From Rickettsiaceae bacterium (GTDB lineage: Bacteria; Pseudomonadota; Alphaproteobacteria; Rickettsiales; Rickettsiaceae): 8,096 nucleotides of DNA. Each line of letters opens with the position of its first letter. Within the stretch, counting starts at the first letter, position 1. Location: NCBI GenBank assembly GCA_028372485.1, contig JAOMYS010000046.1:1-8096 (forward strand), in the 5' to 3' direction. A program made the position numbers and the translations under genes. The notes beneath the pieces were generated by a model. The model worked only from the letters and a program-made list of their open reading frames with translations. It had not been told where the DNA came from and made no database searches. This document shows positions 5,027-8,096 of this stretch, in pieces.

Positions 5027-7813
5027 CTAATTTTTAATTTTATCTATTATGTACTTATCAAGTAACTTTTTCATTCTTTCTGTATCTAAATTTTGATTTA
5101 AATTTGAACCGATACTTTCTTGATTTATAGGAACAGAGCTTGTAATAAGCAATTCCAACATATTCTTTAGCTCCGGTGAATTGTTACCGATGTTTTTTGA
5201 AAGCCCTATCAGCTTATCATTTTCATTGATCATATAATAAGCAAGTGCCAAACGTGATATATTCTGCTTTGCCGCTGTATTTACAGCCTCGTCAGAGTTT
5301 ACTTTATTCAGAGAATCATCCAGCAATTCACCTTCTGCAAATAATATATAACGATCCCAATATTTTGACTTAAATAATGCATCTAATCTAATATTTCTTG
5401 CATCTTCAGATGCGTCATCCTTTAGATATTCTAAAACATCATCAATTCTTCCAAGCTGCATCAATGCTTCAGCCCTTATACGCTTTCTATATTCATATTC
5501 ACTAAAGCTGAAATTCTCCTTATCTGTTTCATCAAGAATCAGCAATGCCTCATTAGGTTTATTATCCAAGATCAAAATAATTGCTAAATTATCTGCAGCT
5601 TCAATACGCTTCTTTCCTCTTAATCTATAATCCACTTGATGGCGTAATAAATTTGTTGCATCCTCAAGTAAGTCAAGCCTAACAAGCCTTTGAGCTATAT
5701 CAACAATTACCTTATCACCTTGCTCACCAATTGGGTTGAGGTCTTTAAACTCGTAGAATAGTGCAACTATAGAAAAATCACTCATCTCTTCTTGTAAAGA
5801 TCCATATAGAAACACATTATTAAATATGTTAGCCATCTCTGAAATAATATAAAAATTACTCACACGATTACTAAAAGACATCTTAATATACTGATACGTT
5901 CTCAGCGTATTCATAATATCTTTGATGTCATGGTAGTATAATGCAAGCTGAGCCAGCATTTCATATTCAAGCTGATCGCCTCTCCATTGCCACTTGAGGA
6001 CATTTAATATTTCTATTGCCTCTACTACATCCATCTCCCCCCGTGATAGCTTTAATTTTAGAAGTTCATATTCTGCTCTTACCTTATTGAATAGATCACG
6101 ATTTTGATTTGCTAAATTGCTATAATATTCTATCGCAAGATCTTCTTGCTTTATCCTCCTATAATAGCTTGCCTTGTAAAAATTAAGACTATTTGCGTGC
6201 TGCGTTTGAATAGGGACACGTATTTCCTTAAATAGTTTATCTATATGTCCCAAAGAGTTATTCGCAAGCAGAATTTCAAACTGTACAAATATTAATGCCC
6301 AATATTTTTCCTCAGAATATAGATCGATTGCCTCAAGTAAATTACCTTTATCATTTAACGAGCTTATATTTGAACCTATAGAAAAATTATTATATTTATT
6401 CCAAATATCTATCTCTGGTATCTTAGAAACACCATTATATGCTAGCAAAGCTTCGTACTCTTTCTGTGCATCTATCAAATCTCCTATCATGGTATAATTT
6501 ATAGCCATAAGGAATCTTGCTTGCAAATTTTTATAATAATCTAAATCTGAATATAACCTTCCTATCTCTAGCGCTTGCAAGGATTCTTGATACCATCCAT
6601 GAATGAAGAAAAATTTTGCTAAATCAAAATTACGATCAAATTTCTTATCATCAGTTTCCGCTATGGATGCCTCCATGATTAATCTGCTTTTTTGTGTATT
6701 GAAGTCTAGAACATCTAATTTTTTATCCTTGTAAGGCAATATTGTAGGTTGTGTTAAATATTTCTTCACCTCAAGTGCAAACATATTCTTTTGCAATATC
6801 TTTTCTTCTGGCAAAGATTCATTAGATTGGATTTCTAACCTATTTCTTTTCTTCTCTAATGAAAAATCATCACTGTGAATAACAAAAGCTACCCCTTGAA
6901 TAGATCGCATTAATGTAAAACCTACATAATCTCTCTGTTTTGTCACTCTCCCATAAGCTGTAGGTATAACCGATACCATCTCTGCAATATCGGGATGTTC
7001 AAAAGATATTATAGAACTATTTGCAAAATTTCCTTTTATCTTAAATAAATCAAATTCATCACTTTCTTGAATACGGAAAATATCATTTTTATTTGCGGAT
7101 TTATATGTTTTTGAAGAAATTTTAATATCCCATCCTATATGAGTCTTTTCAATTTGAGCGTTATTAAAACTATCCTCTAATTTCATGCGCATCACAGCCC
7201 CTGATTCACTAGGAATAATTTCAAATTTACTAAAAACGCCTCTTTCTTTAAAAGAAAAATCCTGCTTTTGATCAAAGACAATCCATAGATAATTCTCTTC
7301 AAAAAAAGCAGCAATCTTGCTCCCGTTATCTTCTGTATTAAAAGATAATATATGCTCTTTTAAAATATGGTTATATCCTATGAGATTTGGATCGTTACTT
7401 ATAGTAACAATTGATTCCGCTTCAAGATCAGAAGCTTTATGATTTTGATTTCTTAGAAATTTAATAGCAATTAAATTTTCACCATTAATAATGTTTGTAT
7501 ATTCAAGATCAGCATTAACATCAAAACTTATATTCTGATTTTTGTCAGTGATCTCGAAATCATTAGCATATTGGTCAAATAGCTCTTTATTATTTAGTTT
7601 AAATTTTGATGGAATATTCACTCTTGCTGTCACAGATTTTTTATCAAAAAAAAGGTCCATTACATGAGTTTTGTCCAGATGAAATATAAATACTACATCA
7701 TCACCGAATGTTTTTACCTCTATATCAATTGGAGATTCAGCTCTAGCTATCTGGGTACATAAGAAAAAAATATAAAATAATGATATTATTATTTTTCTTC
7801 CAATAAAAAGCAT
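5027..7813 (-). CDS. Large exported protein: beta-rich N-terminal half, TPR-like helical C-terminal half
   Basis: The product is 928 residues. A basic start and hydrophobic core (about 7-20) end in Ala-Arg-Ala (23-25), a good signal peptidase I site, so the mature protein is probably periplasmic. Residues 27-330 are rich in beta-strand patterns. They contain landmarks such as LWIVFDQ (176-182), SIISFEHP (267-274) and a Gln-Gly-Val-Ala-Phe stretch (306-310). The same kinds of motif occur, as I recall, in large periplasmic TPR proteins of other alphaproteobacteria. From about 395 to 890 the protein is mainly paired helices with TPR-like spacing, clearest at 394-458, 542-570, 735-765 and 773-800. 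The end is short and polar. No enzyme motif is visible. A scaffold role in envelope assembly is a guess. The gene stands alone, converging on the SPOR gene. The start is supported by the signal peptide and an upstream promoter, although there is no Shine-Dalgarno. Confidence 0.75.
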   Translation of the reverse strand: MLFIGRKIIISLFYIFFLCTQIARAESPIDIEVKTFGDDVVFIFHLDKTHVMDLFFDKKSVTARVNIPSKFKLNNKELFDQYANDFEITDKNQNISFDVNADLEYTNIINGENLIAIKFLRNQNHKASDLEAESIVTISNDPNLIGYNHILKEHILSFNTEDNGSKIAAFFEENYLWIVFDQKQDFSFKERGVFSKFEIIPSESGAVMRMKLEDSFNNAQIEKTHIGWDIKISSKTYKSANKNDIFRIQESDEFDLFKIKGNFANSSIISFEHPDIAEMVSVIPTAYGRVTKQRDYVGFTLMRSIQGVAFVIHSDDFSLEKKRNRLEIQSNESLPEEKILQKNMFALEVKKYLTQPTILPYKDKKLDVLDFNTQKSRLIMEASIAETDDKKFDRNFDLAKFFFIHGWYQESLQALEIGRLYSDLDYYKNLQARFLMAINYTMIGDLIDAQKEYEALLAYNGVSKIPEIDIWNKYNNFSIGSNISSLNDKGNLLEAIDLYSEEKYWALIFVQFEILLANNSLGHIDKLFKEIRVPIQTQHANSLNFYKASYYRRIKQEDLAIEYYSNLANQNRDLFNKVRAEYELLKLKLSRGEMDVVEAIEILNVLKWQWRGDQLEYEMLAQLALYYHDIKDIMNTLRTYQYIKMSFSNRVSNFYIISEMANIFNNVFLYGSLQEEMSDFSIVALFYEFKDLNPIGEQGDKVIVDIAQRLVRLDLLEDATNLLRHQVDYRLRGKKRIEAADNLAIILILDNKPNEALLILDETDKENFSFSEYEYRKRIRAEALMQLGRIDDVLEYLKDDASEDARNIRLDALFKSKYWDRYILFAEGELLDDSLNKVNSDEAVNTAAKQNISRLALAYYMINENDKLIGLSKNIGNNSPELKNMLELLITSSVPINQESIGSNLNQNLDTERMKKLLDKYIIDKIKN

Positions 7814-7851
7814 CTGGCTAAAAACTATACATTTATAAAAGAGTTAAACGA

Positions 7852-7881
7852 ATTATATGTTTTTTTATTTTGATTTGTGAA
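7852..7881 (-). promoter_or_regulatory. Sigma-70-type promoter of the TPR gene
   Basis: On the minus strand TTCACA (7881 to 7876, five of six consensus bases) and a perfect TATAAT (7857 to 7852) are separated by 18 bases. Transcription would start near 7845, about 30 bases upstream of the ATG at 7813. It is the best-formed promoter in the window and is correctly placed, though chance -10 matches are frequent in DNA this AT-rich. Confidence 0.5.
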
Positions 7882-7918
7882 GATATCGCTTAAAAACTTA
7901 TCTATAAAAGAAATTTAA

Positions 7919-7938
7919 AAAAAATACTGGTATTTTTT
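7919..7938. promoter_or_regulatory. 20-bp perfect hyphenated dyad, possible operator
   Basis: AAAAAATAC (7919-7927) and GTATTTTTT (7930-7938) are exact reverse complements around a 2-base centre (TG). The tight spacing suits a dimeric DNA-binding protein better than an RNA hairpin. It lies 37 bases upstream of the -35 of the TPR promoter. Its A/T-run flanks make chance occurrence more likely than its length suggests. Confidence 0.4.
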
Positions 7939-7999
7939 CTATAATAAATGAATCGCTTGCATAAAACACTATAGTTCTGATCCTTACCTTAAAGAGTTA

Positions 8000-8029
8000 T
8001 TTGTAAAAAATTCTTAATTTTTTTACAAA
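8000..8029. repeat. Long AT-rich inverted repeat
   Basis: TTTGTAAAAAA (8000-8010) is the exact reverse complement of TTTTTTACAAA (8019-8029). Allowing one bulged T, the stem extends inward to 13 pairs around a CTT loop. It could terminate transcription arriving from beyond the right edge or serve as a regulator site between divergent genes. It lacks the GC stem of a classical terminator. Confidence 0.4.
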
Positions 8030-8051
8030 AGTTTAGCTAATTCATTAGGTA

Positions 8052-8096
8052 ATGATTACAACTTTAATACAATTAAGGTTTTGTTCTTGTGTATAT
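8052..8096 (+). CDS. Possible start of a rightward gene, cut by the window edge (very tentative)
   Basis: An ATG at 8052, preceded by AGG four bases upstream, opens a frame of 15 codons to the right edge (MITTLIQLRFCSCVY). This is too short to recognise, and the AGG is closer than ideal. If real, the gene would be divergent from the TPR gene and the two dyads would lie between them. It may equally be a chance frame. Confidence 0.15.
   Translation, partial: MITTLIQLRFCSCVY

Larger units (their letters stand above)
7814..8096. other. AT-rich upstream region of the TPR gene, regulatory elements only
   Basis: This 283-bp stretch carries a good minus-strand promoter (7852-7881) and two dyads (7919-7938 and 8000-8029). 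I find no tRNA-like fold and no complete gene. All three minus-strand frames entering from the right edge stop within about 55 bases, so the tail of an upstream gene is possible but cannot be shown. A plus-strand frame starting at 8052 is open to the edge. Confidence 0.6.

Noticed and set aside
7940..7945. Plus-strand TATAAT as a promoter
   Set aside because: There is no acceptable -35 upstream, and the nearest downstream ATG opens only an eight-codon frame.

Overview
The window is AT-rich, densely coded bacterial chromosome that looks like an alphaproteobacterial endosymbiont of the order Rickettsiales. The evidence is the strong A/T bias at codon third positions, the poor Shine-Dalgarno signals, grpE divergent from rph, a DUF2066 gene followed by a PerM/AI-2E gene, and a small GC-richer palindromic intergenic repeat of the sort common in rickettsial genomes. 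The assignment to order is an inference. I cannot name the genus.

Left half (1-3169, minus strand): a probable four-gene operon read right to left. It holds grpE (DnaK nucleotide-exchange factor), a secreted or periplasmic DUF2066 protein, a PerM/AI-2E-type multi-spanning membrane protein, and the first 125 codons of a VTT/DedA (YqaA)-like membrane protein that runs off the left edge. The gaps are 21, 2 and 13 bases. The PerM start is GTG, with a good Shine-Dalgarno inside the end of the DUF2066 gene. A perfect 12-bp hairpin lies in the last codons of the DUF2066 gene, just upstream of it.

Middle (3170-4709): an 85-bp divergent promoter region separates grpE from rph (RNase PH, complete, with all signature residues). 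rph is followed after 24 bases by a small single-pass envelope protein with a C-terminal SPOR domain.

Right half (4710-8096): the SPOR gene converges on a 928-codon minus-strand gene for a secreted protein with a beta-rich N-terminal half and a TPR-like helical C-terminal half. The 317-bp convergent gap contains three copies (two direct, one inverted) of a 44-52 bp palindromic module whose stem arms vary in a compensated way. The 283 bases upstream of the TPR gene carry a good sigma-70-type promoter and two dyad-symmetric AT-rich elements. A short open frame begins at 8052 and leaves the window.

Nothing here is a defence locus, prophage or transposase. The genes serve protein folding, RNA maturation and the cell envelope. 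The least ordinary parts are the repeat cluster and the large, poorly characterised TPR protein.
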